The notes: generated by a model from the letters alone, not told the origin. Counted from the stretch's first letter, positions 24,392-36,139 are shown. The stretch: 64,000 bases of DNA from Tetrapyrgos nigripes (GCA_013368315.1 JAACJM010000058.1:62001-126000), one strand, 5' to 3'. Numbers and translations: made by a program.

Positions 24392-24861
24392 GGCAAGAGT
24401 CCTCTGCGTGTGCGCGTTTCGGTATTACTTGATTGCAATAGGAAAGCATTCACCACCTGAGGGCGCTACGATATGACGTGTGATCCGTGCACCAGTGGGC
24501 TCAAGGAAGCGCGGGGAGAAACGGAGTCGCTGAAGAGGGTCTATTTAACCAAACGACTTTATGGCAGAATGATAACGGGGCCCGGAAGATGCGTACCATC
24601 TTCCAACCATCTTCTATGGTCTGTTTGAGGTCTTGAGAGTCTTGAGACGTCAGCTAGGTGTGCATTAATTTGCCAAGGTGTCGACGAGGAATAAAAGGCG
24701 TATACATGATGGCTGAGAAATTCAAAAAGTGCCGCTAAAGACGGTAACATCATACATGCCAAATGGCACTGGCGGTTAGTAATACCTACCCCACCAGTGA
24801 CCATGATCCGACCCCTTTCACTGCGTTCTGTCCTGCCTCCTTTTTGTTCCTCTACTCTATC
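24392..24861. other. intergenic upstream of the carrier gene
   Basis: This is the divergent space between the F-box relic and the mitochondrial carrier. No clear TATA box or repeat was seen. Confidence 0.45.
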
Positions 24862-26523
24862 ATGAGCACCACCGATGCATCAGGTATGTTCCAGAAGGCT
24901 ATCTCTACACTCTCCGATGAACTTGCTTTACAGAAATCAATCCTACTGTCGATTTTATCGCCGGCACCATGGGTGTATGCCATTTGCAATGACGGTGACG
25001 AAAAGACCACTAACATGTGTATCTAGGGTATAGCAAGTCTCATAGTAGGCTTTCCATTTGATACAGGTGAGTGTTGTCCAAGGTAATATGGTTCTGCGTA
25101 CATACTGAGTCTGACATGAAGAAACATATCTGTCGACGTCATCATCGCAACACAGTCAAAGTCCGCTTCCAGAATCCGCAATTCCAAGATAAATATCGCT
25201 CGACGTTTCATGCTATCACAACTATAGTCAGAGAGGAGCGGTTTGTCGGGTTGTTTAGAGGTATCACTTCGCCATTGGTGTGTATGAACTCTTTTGCGAT
25301 TGTATGGAAGCTAACTGGCTTCTGCTCCCAGGCGGCTGCTGCTCTGATGAATGGGCTCGTTTTCTCCTCCTACCGCTTCTTTCTGAAGGTCCAGCTCGAG
25401 AACAATGACTCCGTGCCGACGCTTGCCCAAATTGCTTTGGCAGGAACCGGAACTGGGATTGTCACCTCGTACGTATGCAATGTCCTCCATAACCGTTTGT
25501 CTGCCACGTCTCAACTCTGCCTAACATATGTCCATTGCCCCATTCGTTTCTAGGGTGATTACAACCCCAACTGAACTTATCAAGATCCGACAGCAATCAT
25601 TGCCAGTGCACACTAGTGCATCACGCGTCGCTTTGGATATTCTAAGAAGGCAAGGCATACGCGGATTATATCGTGGATTAACAGCAACGGCGTTGAGAGA
25701 TTGTGGGTACGGAGCGTATTTCTTTGCTGTGAGTGCTTTTCCCTTCCATATTCTTGCATATCGACTAACTTAGTAACGCTCTTCGGCACGCTTAGTACGA
25801 AGCTACGCTGAGATTCTTCGCCTCACAGTCGTTTACACCCGTGGCCTCCGAGTCAGAGACGAAATACAGGAGACATACTGAAACGTCTGCTATCATACAT
25901 GAGTTGGATCACCAACCTGTATCAAGTCAAGGGTCAGAGTCATGGGGAGTCTTGTTGTTCGCTGGAGCTATGGCTGGAATTGGTGAGTTTTCCAGAGCTG
26001 TATTCGTTGTTGGTCTCTTCTTCCTTTGTCCTGTCAGCTCTACGTTCTCTCTTACTGGTCCCTGTGATGATTTTCATGATATGCTGATACGTCCTTTCTA
26101 GCTGGATGGGTCTTCACTTTCCCGTTGGATGTCATTAAAACACGTATACAGGGAGTTGATGCCAAAATGATCAATCCGTCTTCGTCCTCAAATACAAGTG
26201 CAAGTTGTAGTACCCATTCTCATTCTACGGCACGCCCTACAGCTGTCCATCTGCAGCAGGAAGCCCAGATGCAAATGGCCCATTCGCTAGGAACGGCGAA
26301 AGTGCATACCTCGTCCTCCTCGCACTCATACTCGCAGTCGCTTCTAAAGCAACAATCACAGCTCAATCCTTACCGCACCACGCTCTCCACAATCGTCCAC
26401 TCCTACCACACAGAGGGCTTTCGAGTGTTTTGGAAAGGTCTTTCACCAACGTTGATTAGAGCTATTCCGGTGAATATGGTTACGTTTGCGGTGTTTGAGG
26501 GTATTGTTGGTTTATTGGGTTGA
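24862..26523 (+). CDS. mitochondrial carrier family (SLC25) transporter
   Basis: Eight exons (24862-24883, 24934-24974, 25027-25066, 25156-25277, 25332-25468, 25554-25728, 25796-25982, 26102-26523) join in phase to 381 residues. Three repeats carry the carrier signature: FPFDTVKVRFQ, TPTELIKIRQQ (Glu in place of Asp) and FPLDVIKTRIQ, each followed by a glycine-rich GLFRG/GLYRG/VFWKG block. The sequence resembles carnitine/acylcarnitine and basic amino-acid carriers; the substrate cannot be fixed. The third repeat carries about 70 extra Ser/Thr/Gln/His-rich residues between its signature and its second helix, on the matrix side, which is unusual. Total length exceeds the usual 300 or so for this reason and because of a longer loop after helix 4. 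Confidence 0.92.
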
Positions 26524-26825
26524 GCCTGGTGAGGTAGTAATAATAGATGGTCGGAGTGTGATGTGGTCAGAGTTGACGAGTGCAAGGCTAATGTAGGGTA
26601 CCGTGGTGTGGAGGCATTGGATCAGCACTAAGCATCGCCTTAAGGACTTGATTCAGGATCCCGGATTTGCGTATATGTATACACTATTATCTACTAATAT
26701 TGACTTAGTTTACCGTAGAATCAAGGGACGTTTGCAGTTGGCTACAAGTCTTGTACAAGTCACTTCAAGAATCAAGATCAACGTCCTGATACCGAGAAGT
26801 TGAAATCTTCGTCTCCGAACAGTTC

Positions 26826-27056
26826 TTAGCCAGATCCAATCCGAGATCCAGAAACGCCATTCTGACCATTCATGATGGTCGTACTGATGTTGACCATGCC
26901 ATTATTGCTGGAGATGCTCATAGCGTAGGACATCGAAATGTGACCATTCGACTGTCCAGGGCTGAATCTCGTCGATGTCTTAGTGATGGTGCTGATTTCA
27001 CCGTTCGCCATGAACGTGTAGGAGCCCAGACGACTCGGATGATCAACTTCAGCCAT
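26826..27056 (-). CDS. small hypothetical protein, 76 aa
   Basis: The ORF starts MAEVDHPSRLGSYTFMANGE and is rich in Ser, Asn, Gly and Met. No signal peptide, membrane segment or known domain. A likely 5' untranslated intron (27062-27104, GTATGT donor, TTTTTTACAG acceptor) ends five bases before the ATG, which supports a real transcript. It is convergent with the carrier gene. Function unknown. Confidence 0.5.
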   Translation of the reverse strand: MAEVDHPSRLGSYTFMANGEISTITKTSTRFSPGQSNGHISMSYAMSISSNNGMVNISTTIMNGQNGVSGSRIGSG

Positions 27057-27726
27057 ATTAGCTGTAAAAAATTCAATTAGTCATATTAGGTGTCAGGTAC
27101 ATACAAGGAAGATAGGGGAGAGGGGGGAATCAAGTAGAAGAAGCCGGAGAAGTAAAGTCCGTGCGATTGACCATTGCAAGTGCAAACTTGGTGTCACCTT
27201 TTATCAAGTCATTTCTTCCTCTCCCCATCAGACGTAGAATTCGACGCAGCTAAAAGGGGACCCCGTAACCCTCAGTGCTTGCTCAAGGCACTGGCGCGAA
27301 GGATGGCATGGACTCGGGAGGATTTGGAGACGACGTCGATGCGAGGCTAATCGGATTGAGAAGGAAATATGTAAAGATACGGAAAAGGGGAAATTAAAGC
27401 GCTTTGAACAGTAAGAAGTAAAAGTAGAAAAGAAAGCAAGATAAGTATGAAAAGATGCCTAATGAATGAATCGATGGAAGGGGCATGTGTCCCTACTACA
27501 ATGGGTTCGAGAACAAGTTGAGAATGTATTGTGAGCGAGAGACTTCAAGTGAGGTTTACTCTCAGCATGATGCTCCTCACTATAAAGTAGAATCTCCAAT
27601 CATTTCCAGTGCCAGTACAAAAAAGTGACAGTTTCGGAGTTCTAACTTCTGGGCCCTAAATCATACGCAAGCAATCCATTACTGTGTGGGTGAGAGCCAC
27701 CAGTTGGAGCAGAATACATCGTGGTC
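27057..27726. other. intergenic
   Basis: Upstream of the 76-aa gene and downstream of the APH-fold gene, both on the minus strand. Purine-rich tracts around 27370-27480. No coding or repeat signal recognised. Confidence 0.45.
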
Positions 27727-28682
27727 CTATGGGGCGTATGTCTTCATGATATGAAACTCGAGTAACTTGTCATCGTCGTACTGTGGGAAATACTTGTTGA
27801 CTATATCCTTCCATATGTACATCCGGGAAAAGTGAGTGCGAATGGAAGATGTGGTTTCCCAATATTCAGGCATCCAGGCTGCGGTCTCCCAGTCGATTAG
27901 ACCTGTTGGACAGTAGCTGTCGTCCGTGAGAATGTTCTGAGGTACAAGGTCACCGTGAGTGAGACAAATCTTGTACTGCTTCTGTGGGCGTTCGAGTACA
28001 AGACGTTGGATCTTGTCGTCCGCAGACGGATCAAGAACCGTGCAAAAGAATTGGGCGTGGAACTCGGCAGGACTTTCGAAGGGTTCCACGAGAACGTCAG
28101 AAATCCGATGACTCCGAAAAGTGCCACCAGAAATACCGCAGACTCTCTGGGGATGCGGGGGTTGAATGCGCCGAAGCTGATCGATCCAGTCCGATAACAC
28201 TTCGCCTAAATTAGCTATCTGCTCGGTGGTGGCATGGATCAGCCGCGAGGGTGTACCATTCTGAAATAGAGGCGAGCCTGGAAGGGCTTTCGACAGAATG
28301 AGCCACGAGGATGTATCCGTGGAGGGATCAGGACTGTATGGTACCACATCGAGGATTTCGGGGACTGGAATAGTCGTATGCGCGCGTACGAATTGAACCG
28401 CCAGAGCTTCATCCGAGGAAGGGGCGATCTTCGCATAAAGCCCAAATCTGAGTCGTGTGACAGGACCCCGTTTGTCGCCGACCTGGAACCGTTGAAGTAG
28501 TTGTCTATATGCACAAGCGCGAAGACTGGGTGGGAATTTCAGCCATAACCACCACAACAAGCTGGTGGATCGAAACGACCTGCAGAGCAACAGATCAGCT
28601 TAGTTGGAGAGAGAGGATATCGTGGAGAATACCAATCATAGCAGATTTTCGACGGGTATGTTGTGCAAATTGATGGCTGCAT
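27727..28682 (-). CDS. aminoglycoside-phosphotransferase-fold (APH) kinase-like protein
   Basis: Exon 1 (28633-28682, ATG CAG CCA...) splices in phase to exon 2 (27727-28579), giving 300 residues. The catalytic loop ICLTHGDLVPQNIL (HGDxxxxN) and the metal-binding IDWE in TGLIDWETAAWMPEYWE are intact. The N-lobe has VTRLRFGLYAKIA and VPEILDVVPY, as in fungal APH proteins. Such proteins phosphorylate small molecules, but the many fungal paralogues mostly have no known substrate. The start codon lies one base from the target duplication of a hAT MITE (28683-28690), so the element now supplies the upstream DNA. If the true start were downstream, for example inside exon 2, little of the kinase fold would change. 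Confidence 0.85.
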
Positions 28683-28690
28683 GGTGGCTC

Positions 28691-29269
28691 TAGGGAATAG
28701 CACGGGTTGGCGGGTAAGTGACGGGTCACGGGGACGGGGTATGGCGGGGACGGGGACGGGTTGGCTTATTCATCCCGCTCCAAACCCGCGACCCGCCAGA
28801 CGGGTAAACTGACCCGCCTGATGGATGCTGGAAGGCCGTTGCCGGCACAATTTTGGAGAATCTAAACTCATGTAAACTGTAAACTATATAGTTATTCCAG
28901 GCTCATATCTATATAGATCTAAACAAGACGTACCAGAGATAGTATGTATGTTTGGTATGCAGACAAAAAAAATTCTTTACGAGAGAACGGGTAGTATGTT
29001 CTTTACCAGTGTACCAGTATATTACTGGACAGTGTTAGCATCCACTTAACTGACCTCAACATACATCACACATCAATATAGTCTAATGTTAAGCTAGTGA
29101 TGACAAGATGCATGTACTGAAGTATAAGTACATACCCGTAACCCGTGGGTTTCGCTTCAGACCCGTCTGCCCCGCCGCTACCCTTGACCCGTGAAGGCGG
29201 GGACGGGTTTCGGCGGGGACGGGGACGGGTCAGAAATTTTTCCCCGCGGGATCCCCGTGCTGTTCTCTA
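28691..29269. mobile_element. hAT-type MITE with GC-rich GGGGAC repeats
   Basis: Left end TAGGGAATAGCACGGG, right end CCCGTGCTGTTCTCTA: 14 of 16 positions match as inverted repeats. The 8-mer GGTGGCTC flanks it on both sides (28683-28690 and 29270-29277) without mismatch. Subterminal regions consist of repeated GGGGACGGG units, while the centre is AT-rich. No transposase. It sits immediately 5' of the APH-fold gene and at the edge of the CpG-depleted island. Confidence 0.88.
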
Positions 29270-29361
29270 GGTGGCTCTCTTGCCATGCCTGGGAAATTTT
29301 ATTTTTTCAAAAATTAGCCATGCGCTACATGAGCCAGAGAATTGGGCCGTTGGCATTCTTC

Positions 29362-29450
29362 CGGTAGCCTAGTGGTTATATTGTGACCCTCCAGACTGAG
29401 AGGTCACAAGTTCAATCCACATTTTGTACAGTTCTGTAATATTCTTTTTG
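29362..29450 (+). repeat. tRNA-derived SINE-like head
   Basis: A tRNA-like A box TAGCCTAGTGG (29365-29375) and B box AGTTCAATCC (29409-29418) lie 33 nt apart, as in RNA polymerase III promoters. The stem pairing expected of a functional tRNA is poor, and a T-rich stretch follows. This fits the 5' head of a tRNA-derived SINE or a tRNA pseudogene. The 3' extent is unknown. Confidence 0.6.
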
Positions 29451-30514
29451 TCACAGCAGATGCTTGCCCTAAGCATTTATTTTCTAGTACAATGTCCCAC
29501 AAATGAAAATGCACTGTTCAAGCCCCTATATATGAAATTTTTTGTCCCCTGTGGCATGCTTCCAACTGCACAAATCCTACAAAATAAGTAATATAAAAAG
29601 AGCTTCACATTTTGCAGGTGATATGTTTTCATACAATGTGAACCTCTGCATATTCTATAGCTTCCTATTCATGGACTGATTGTATTTACAAAGTGGCTAT
29701 GAATCACTGTAGTATTTTTTTTTGTATCCTTATTTTGAATAACATTTGAACATCTGAAATATTAGACACACTAGCATAGCTATCAAGAAACAAGAAATGT
29801 AGATTTTCTCCAATATCAGATGTTGTGGCTCTCAGATATGCATCACCACATTTTTAGTGATTTGTCTGTCTTTGTCCAGTAGGTAAGAAATGAACAAATA
29901 AATGGAAGTTCCATTGCAAAATAACATCTACAAACATCTACAATGTGTACAAGTGGTCTCTGAACAGTGAAGCCTCCTTGGAGGCAAAAAGCAGCTAATT
30001 TGCATGGTTCACTGGCCACCAAATGACGCAGAACCATATTGGGAGCTGCATGTAATCATGATTTGTCTTATTTCTCCATTAGGTTCTGGGCAGAACCAAA
30101 TCGGGTTCTGACCCTTCCCAGACACCGTGTGAGACCCTGCATGGTGGAAGTGATTTCAACTTATCACGTGCATTGTAGACTGAAGAGTCGCCAGCCATAG
30201 AAACTTTTAAAAAAATTTTTTTTATAGATCAGATTTATTGTGCTACAGTCGTGGACAATCAAAGTTGGTAAAGTCTCTAGCACTTGATATTGAGTTTTTG
30301 GAGGTATAATTTTGACAGATTTATACTCAGAATGTCAGAATATGTCGAAAAATGGTCTTCTGAAGTTTTTCCCACAACCCATTTTGGTGTCTCAATTTTT
30401 GGGGCAATTTTAATGAAACTTTTCACAGGTGAAGCTCCCCATCTTTTATTGTGTAGACAAAACTCCATCCCTCTGTCAAACCTTTTGACTACATATTTGC
30501 TAATCTAGCTATGC

Positions 30515-32105
30515 TTAGCATGAACCTGAGTTCATGACCACCTCAATACTCATCATTGCTGACTCTGAGACAGCTTGGTGACCACACTGCTTCTGGACAG
30601 CCCATTCTGCTGCTTTTCCTGTTAGTCCATGATGATATGCACTCATGAACTGGAAAGACCTATTGATAAACTTGTGTATAACTTCTGCTGGACACATGTT
30701 CAACCATTTGAACATGGCATTCTTTGCATCTTGAAAGGTAGGCTTGGGTTCTTCTCTATAACGGTACTTTGACCAGCTCCAATACTGTGAGAACAATGTA
30801 TAAGTAGACATACCATCTCAATGGGATTGAGTTCACAATGGAATTTTGGCAAGAATATACACTCATGACCAAGATCTCAAATGAGTGTCTCAAGCATAGA
30901 GATCTGATTTGTGAAGTCATCTTGTCTGCTGAGCAGCTGGGCCATGCAACAATCATAGTTTTTGACTGGGCATACAGGTTTGCATTTGGCTATCATTCCA
31001 TGGATGCTGAAGCTGTGTTCAGTGAGAACAGCTGTGAGACCTTTGGCATCACCATTTGGCATTGTCATTTTTTGTCTCTTGCCATGGAATTGAGAATTGG
31101 GGTTGTTTTGGGGGATAACAGTGTCCTTCTGTTTGCGCTGAGCACTGCCATTGGATTTATTCATCTCGAAGGCTCACAGTGCATCTGGAGTGAGGGATGC
31201 ATGTGCTGAAGATTGGTTGAAAATGAAAAGTGCTGTGCAGTTGGGATGTGCTTCCTCAAAGACACTGACAGCAACCTTGACCTGCTTCAGAAGTTGCTTT
31301 GTGTCCCACCAAGCATCACTGTGTGCACCTGGATAAATGACCTGACGTGCTTCACAGATAACATTTCCATCTGCATCTTTAACAACAAGACATCCATTCT
31401 CCTGATTGATGAATTCCAAGACATGCCCAAACTGCCCTCTGCCCTTCTTCTGTAAGGTGCTTTGACCCAGTGCAAGCCATGCTGATGTCATGAAATCATT
31501 CATATGAAATGTTGACTCATCATGGAACTGGAGAATTATTTCCTTCTCACCTTCATGAAGCACAGGTGGGATGCGAATGAGAATATCACCAACAAGTTCC
31601 CAGCATGACATCCATCTTTCGTACTCAGCCATCATAGGCAGAAAAACCTTGTTTTGATATTTGACCACATCCTCCTGCTCATGACCATCCATATAAACTC
31701 CTTTGTGTAACTGTGTCAATCTCCACCTGAGCTTCTTCAACCACCAGCGAGCAGTCTTCATGCATAAAGGTTTTGAGCAGCTGATGTCAAGTTTAGGAAG
31801 GAGTTCACTGTTGAGGGCTTTCTGGAATGTCTTTGGGATAACTGTTCCAACCTTCTGACTGTAAAGCCAGTCAACACATGTCTTCTGCAGGTGTTCATTC
31901 ATTAGCAGTGTCTGTGCCTTATGCACTCCTCCTCTCTTTTCAGATGGCAGTTGTTCAAAAACCTGGTAATAACAGGCCAGATTGCGAACTCAATGCGAGA
32001 AATGCACCCCCTCTCCATGATGCCACTGCTTTGCAATCTCTTCACTTGCAGCAATATGCCCAAAACCCTTCAGATGAAGAGTGGCAAAGTTTTGGATGAT
32101 CAAAA
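30515..32105 (-). pseudogene. basidiomycete DDE transposase relic, copy 1
   Basis: From about 32105 the minus strand reads KGFGHIAASEEIAKQWH, then after a frameshift near 31926 an open stretch of 250 codons (31174-31926), then in further frames FEMNKSNGSAQRKQKDTVIP, FLPKFHCELNPIEM and the tail HHGLTGKAAEWAVQKQCGHQ ending at 30515. This matches a transposase family common in mushroom genomes. The first catalytic Asp (QFHDES) and the final Glu (ELNPIE) remain. The second Asp, expected in FDQSSAHA, is Asn (FNQSSAHA). Stops and frame changes make it inactive. Confidence 0.8.
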
Positions 32106-32958
32106 GTTGATTGATCTTGCTTAATGGTAGGAAAAATTTCTTCATCAGGAAACCCACCCTCAGATAATTGTGTGATAATATTCTGATAATTCTGTGGCAT
32201 TCTGGAGAGTTATGATATTTTGCAGGATATGGTGAGTGACCATAAGAATTCTGAAGAAATTATCAAGATGTTCAAAAGAAATTACCTGAAAGATATAGCA
32301 AAGAATGTTCACAAAATCCATATTACCATTCTTGATCTGTTTTTATTTTTATTTAGTAGAAGCAATAGACATCAAAAATGAGAACATTAAGGGACATCTC
32401 TGGAAGACTGCTAATACCAGCAGAATTATTGATAGGTTACTGATAATTACAATGAAATAGAACAGCAAATAAGTGACAAAGTACATAAGTCTTGAGTTCA
32501 GGTCACATTGTCTGAGTATAAGATAGTGCAGGAGCTGACAAATGACTTACAGAAAGAAGGACTGATAAGGTAGTTTGCTAGTAGGGTCTGCCAGACTTAG
32601 CAATTTCACAACTTGGGGACCCAGGTGCAGACTAGGCTGCTTTAGCTGGGTGATGCAGTCACGAGACTCTGAATTCACATGGAGTTTCAATTATTTGTTG
32701 ATTAATGGCCACAGAAATTCATGGCTAGCATTTGTTTGTTTCCCCCCACATCAACTTCTCTTTCTCTCTTCCCCACTCTTTCATTCTGAGCTGGTGTGGA
32801 GCCCTTCCAGCCTTTCTCAGTGTGTACCTGATGTTCCTAACTTACTAGAGCATATGCTTTGGAAGGGTCCAATGGTGAGTGTTGCCAGTTTTCATGTTTA
32901 TCATATACTGTTTTGTCTTACCTTTATTGTTCAGATATCTGCCTTCAATGTTTGTGGA

Positions 32959-35557
32959 TCATTCAAGTGAGTTGGGTATGCTGTCTGGTCCAGGTGCCTT
33001 ATAGGGCTCCATTGTCTCAAAACTGCTGATGACACATTCCAGTGTGACTGGGGGTGGTTCTGGCAGTGGGTCCTGACAGAGATTGACATCTAGTGCAGGG
33101 TTGTGAGGTGGGGCAGGTGTGAAAAATGTTTTAGCGAAAAACATAGCTTTTTGGTCATCACTCTCTGCTCAGTGTGTGTTTCCATCTGTATCCGTCATCT
33201 CCAGAGTTGGTACCAGCCCCCCTTTGTTAAATTCAATACCTGGCATGGTTGCATACTTGGCTGCTGTGAAAATGGTGTCTTCATCCACTCCCTCAAGAAA
33301 GTCCTTCCAATGCTCCTCTTTCTCTTGAAAAATCTTCACTTTATATTCCTTCTTGAGTTCCCAAAACTCCTGATGGATGGGATGACCAGGTAACGCTTGG
33401 AACTTGTATGCTTGGTTGTTGAGGTGGTTGAGTTGCTTCTTCATCTCAGTGAGTTAGAGTGTATCACAAATGACTGAAACTCGTGAATGCCAGTGGAATT
33501 ACTCATGGGAAATCTGTGGGAAACTCACATTCATGAATGCCTCCTACTTGCCACCAAGTTTTTGCATGAATGTGAGTCCAGAAGCTGAAAAATGCCCATA
33601 CTCACAAGTACTCATACAATATTCATATCAAATTCATACATACTCAGCATAGGAACACTTGCACAATGGCTTCATCATATATAAATTGGATATATCATTG
33701 CAATTGACAGTGCATTGCTTTGTTGGTAGGCCATTAGATGCTGCTGCTGCTTGTGGAACACCCCTGTTTCCCAGGCATTTTTGCTTGTATTTACTCATTA
33801 TGTAGCACCAGGCAGATATTACATCAAGACATTAGGTACAGAACCTCAACAAGAAGGTATAATAAGTAGGCCACATTTGCTACATTGGGCAATGGTCCCT
33901 TCCTTTGAAGGCCCTAAAATCTGAATGAAGAATTTTGTTGCAATCTAATCCTCTGATATCCTTGCCTCAACTTGATTACATTGCCTTTCCAATGGAAAAG
34001 TGTAAGACCATTCATTTGGATGATTTTCATTATAGATAGAACCTCTAGAATCCTGCCAGTAGCTTATACTATCCTGTCCAATAAGAATGTGATATCAATT
34101 TGTGAGATGCCCCTATTCATACAATTGTCAACATGCCCAGTGCAGGTAAAGCTTGAACTCCACATTTTATCTTCAAATCTCTTGTTGTGTAGTATCTAGC
34201 AACTCAAAAGACTCAATGAATGTGTCCCCACATTTTTACCCTCTGATATTTCCATAAAAACTTGCAATTTAGGCTAATTGTGGCTGAACACAATCATATT
34301 GGATATAAAGTCCTTTTGCCTGGTGAGTGGCCTTCCTGTCTTGCAGATCCTGGTACATCTCTACTGATATTTACTAATTATGAGCTCAAGCCATGATGGA
34401 TTTGTATCCTGATACTGAGATTTTAATTGCCTTATGGAGCTTCAGAATGACACACATGTGGGTGCCACCCAGATTACCAGACTTTGAAGGGCCAGAATTA
34501 GCTCAAAAAGAAAGAGAACATGTGAAGGACAGGATTCCAGCTCAGAGCCCAGCTCTACTAATGAGGACTTGTAAATATTTGTTTTTGTAACCAGAATATT
34601 CTATTGAGTACTTGGAAGTACTCACAAATATACTTGTAGACTCACATTTTTTAAAATACTTGTGAACTCATGAGTTTTATATTCGTGAATACAAATGGCT
34701 GTTCCCACAGGGGGGATGCAAATGCAAGTATAGATTTTGAAGTCTAAATACTTGCAAGTATTTCTGCGAGTCACTTGTGAGCACATTCATGATATACTCT
34801 ACAGTGAGTTCAGCTGTCCACCAGTGTTGTGACAGAGGGCAGGGGCTACTTTGTGGGACAGCAGCTCTGATGGTCTTCTGTACCACTCTGGTGAGGTCAG
34901 TGGCTGCCCTCTCCATATCATCTATTGTGTCCAGATGATGTGGGGGTAGGATCAGGGAGAGCTCCTTCTTGAGTTGCCTCTCAAACTGTTTGTTGTCCAT
35001 GAGTCAGAAGTTGTAATGGGTCTGACTTTGGCAATGAGTGGTGGGCAGTTGGAGGGTGGTGGCAATGGGGATGTGGTTGGCTCTATTTGCTAGGACATCT
35101 GGTGTGACATCATAGGAGAGTTTGAGATCCTCAGAGTGACTTGAGATGAAGACGTTTTCTGGGCAGGTCCAGTTGCCAGTGTTAGATTTGAAGGTTGGGA
35201 TTCCTAGTGGCAGAATCATAGTCATGCCAAATCTGTTAAGCAATTGAATCAGTATCAGAACATCATTTAATGCAAGAGTGAACAAGTTGGGTTTGGTTCA
35301 GGTCATCCCAGGCAGGATAGTGACAGTTGAAGTCCCCACACCAAAGCATGTGGTCAGTATCCTCCCACAGAAGTGAGGTAATGGAGTGGTCAAGATAGGA
35401 GTGTAGGACTTGGAGGTTACTAGAGTGAGTTCCATCATTGTAGATGTTGAAGATGTGGAGCCATCCCATGTCTGTCTTGATGGTGACTGCCACTATATCA
35501 TTGGTGCCCAGTACCTCCAGTATCTGCCATGACCCAGTCCAACACTCTGATATTTCT
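32959..35557 (-). pseudogene. non-LTR (LINE) retrotransposon relic, split by a hAT insertion
   Basis: The 5' piece (34810-35557) encodes part of an endonuclease/exonuclease/phosphatase domain, including WCGDFNCHYPAWDD, followed by SHSEDLKLSYDVTPDVLANR and SQHWWTAELT. The 3' piece (32959-33454) continues with EMKKQLNHLNNQAYKF and the reverse-transcriptase entry motif YKAPGPDSIPN before a stop. The two pieces join in frame once the hAT element at 33455-34801 and one target copy are removed. The catalytic RT motifs are missing. The upstream end abuts the Rap1-like copy near 35549. Confidence 0.8.
33455..34801. mobile_element. non-autonomous hAT element nested in the LINE
   Basis: Left end TAGAGTGTATCACAAATG and right end CATTCATGATATACTCTA are imperfect inverted repeats. 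The 8-mer CAGTGAGT flanks both ends (33447-33454 and 34802-34809). The 1347-bp interior holds short subterminal repeats of ACTCACAAGT type and no transposase ORF. Insertion disrupted the LINE between ...AELT and EMKK. Confidence 0.85.
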
Positions 35558-36139
35558 TGACTTCAGAGTCAAAAAATGTAGAATTTCTCTCATAATATCC
35601 TCTCCAGCTCTTCATGGAATGGGTTTTGATCCACTTGAACAGTGTTAGTGATCTTGAAATGATCTTAGCATGTTAGATAAATAATTATGGCTTCACTCAA
35701 TGTTGACAACAATTTCCAAGGCTTCCAGGCTCCATGACCAGAGGCAGTCAGGCTTGTGAGGAAATGAATAAAGTTCTGTTCATCATCCTGGTTGAAGAAA
35801 GTTCAGTGAGGTTTGTGAGGGGCATAAAGGGCTAAAGCTTGAATTCCACTCAGCAACTGCCCAAGCTGATGGGTCTCTGAAACCCATTTGTTGATTTTTA
35901 GGTTATTTTTTCCATAAAATTCCTGCCATGACTTGGAGGAGTGCCCGGTCTTGTGCTGGAAGAAAATAAATCAGTCTACATATCAATTGCAGATCCCTGA
36001 ATTATAGCTAGTTCAGATTACCCATCTGACTTTCAAACTCTTCAAAAAATTTCAAGGAATTGAAGCTATACACTGACCCCTTGATAGGATTGTGTGCTAT
36101 ATGATTGACTTCATCATCAGCGAATCATTGGCTGGGCAT
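35549..36139 (-). pseudogene. CpG-eroded copy of the Rap1-like Myb gene
   Basis: This is collinear with 21035-21650 in exons, in intron 1 and just upstream of the ATG. ATG 36139 is followed by CAA TGA where the other copy has CGA CGA (two arginines), so a CpG-to-TpG change created a stop. HKTGHSSKSWQEFYGK matches NKTGRSPRSWRQYYAK. The second repeat here keeps its Trp codon: LFKWIKTHSMKSWRGYYER. Homology ends abruptly near 35549 at LINE sequence. Because introns are retained, the duplication was DNA-based, not a retrocopy. Confidence 0.85.

Noticed and set aside
29362..29450. Functional tRNA gene
   Set aside because: A and B boxes are present but acceptor and anticodon stems do not pair, so a SINE head or pseudogene is more likely.
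31151..31455. Plus-strand ORFs in the transposase region
   Set aside because: They are shadows of the minus-strand DDE transposase frame.
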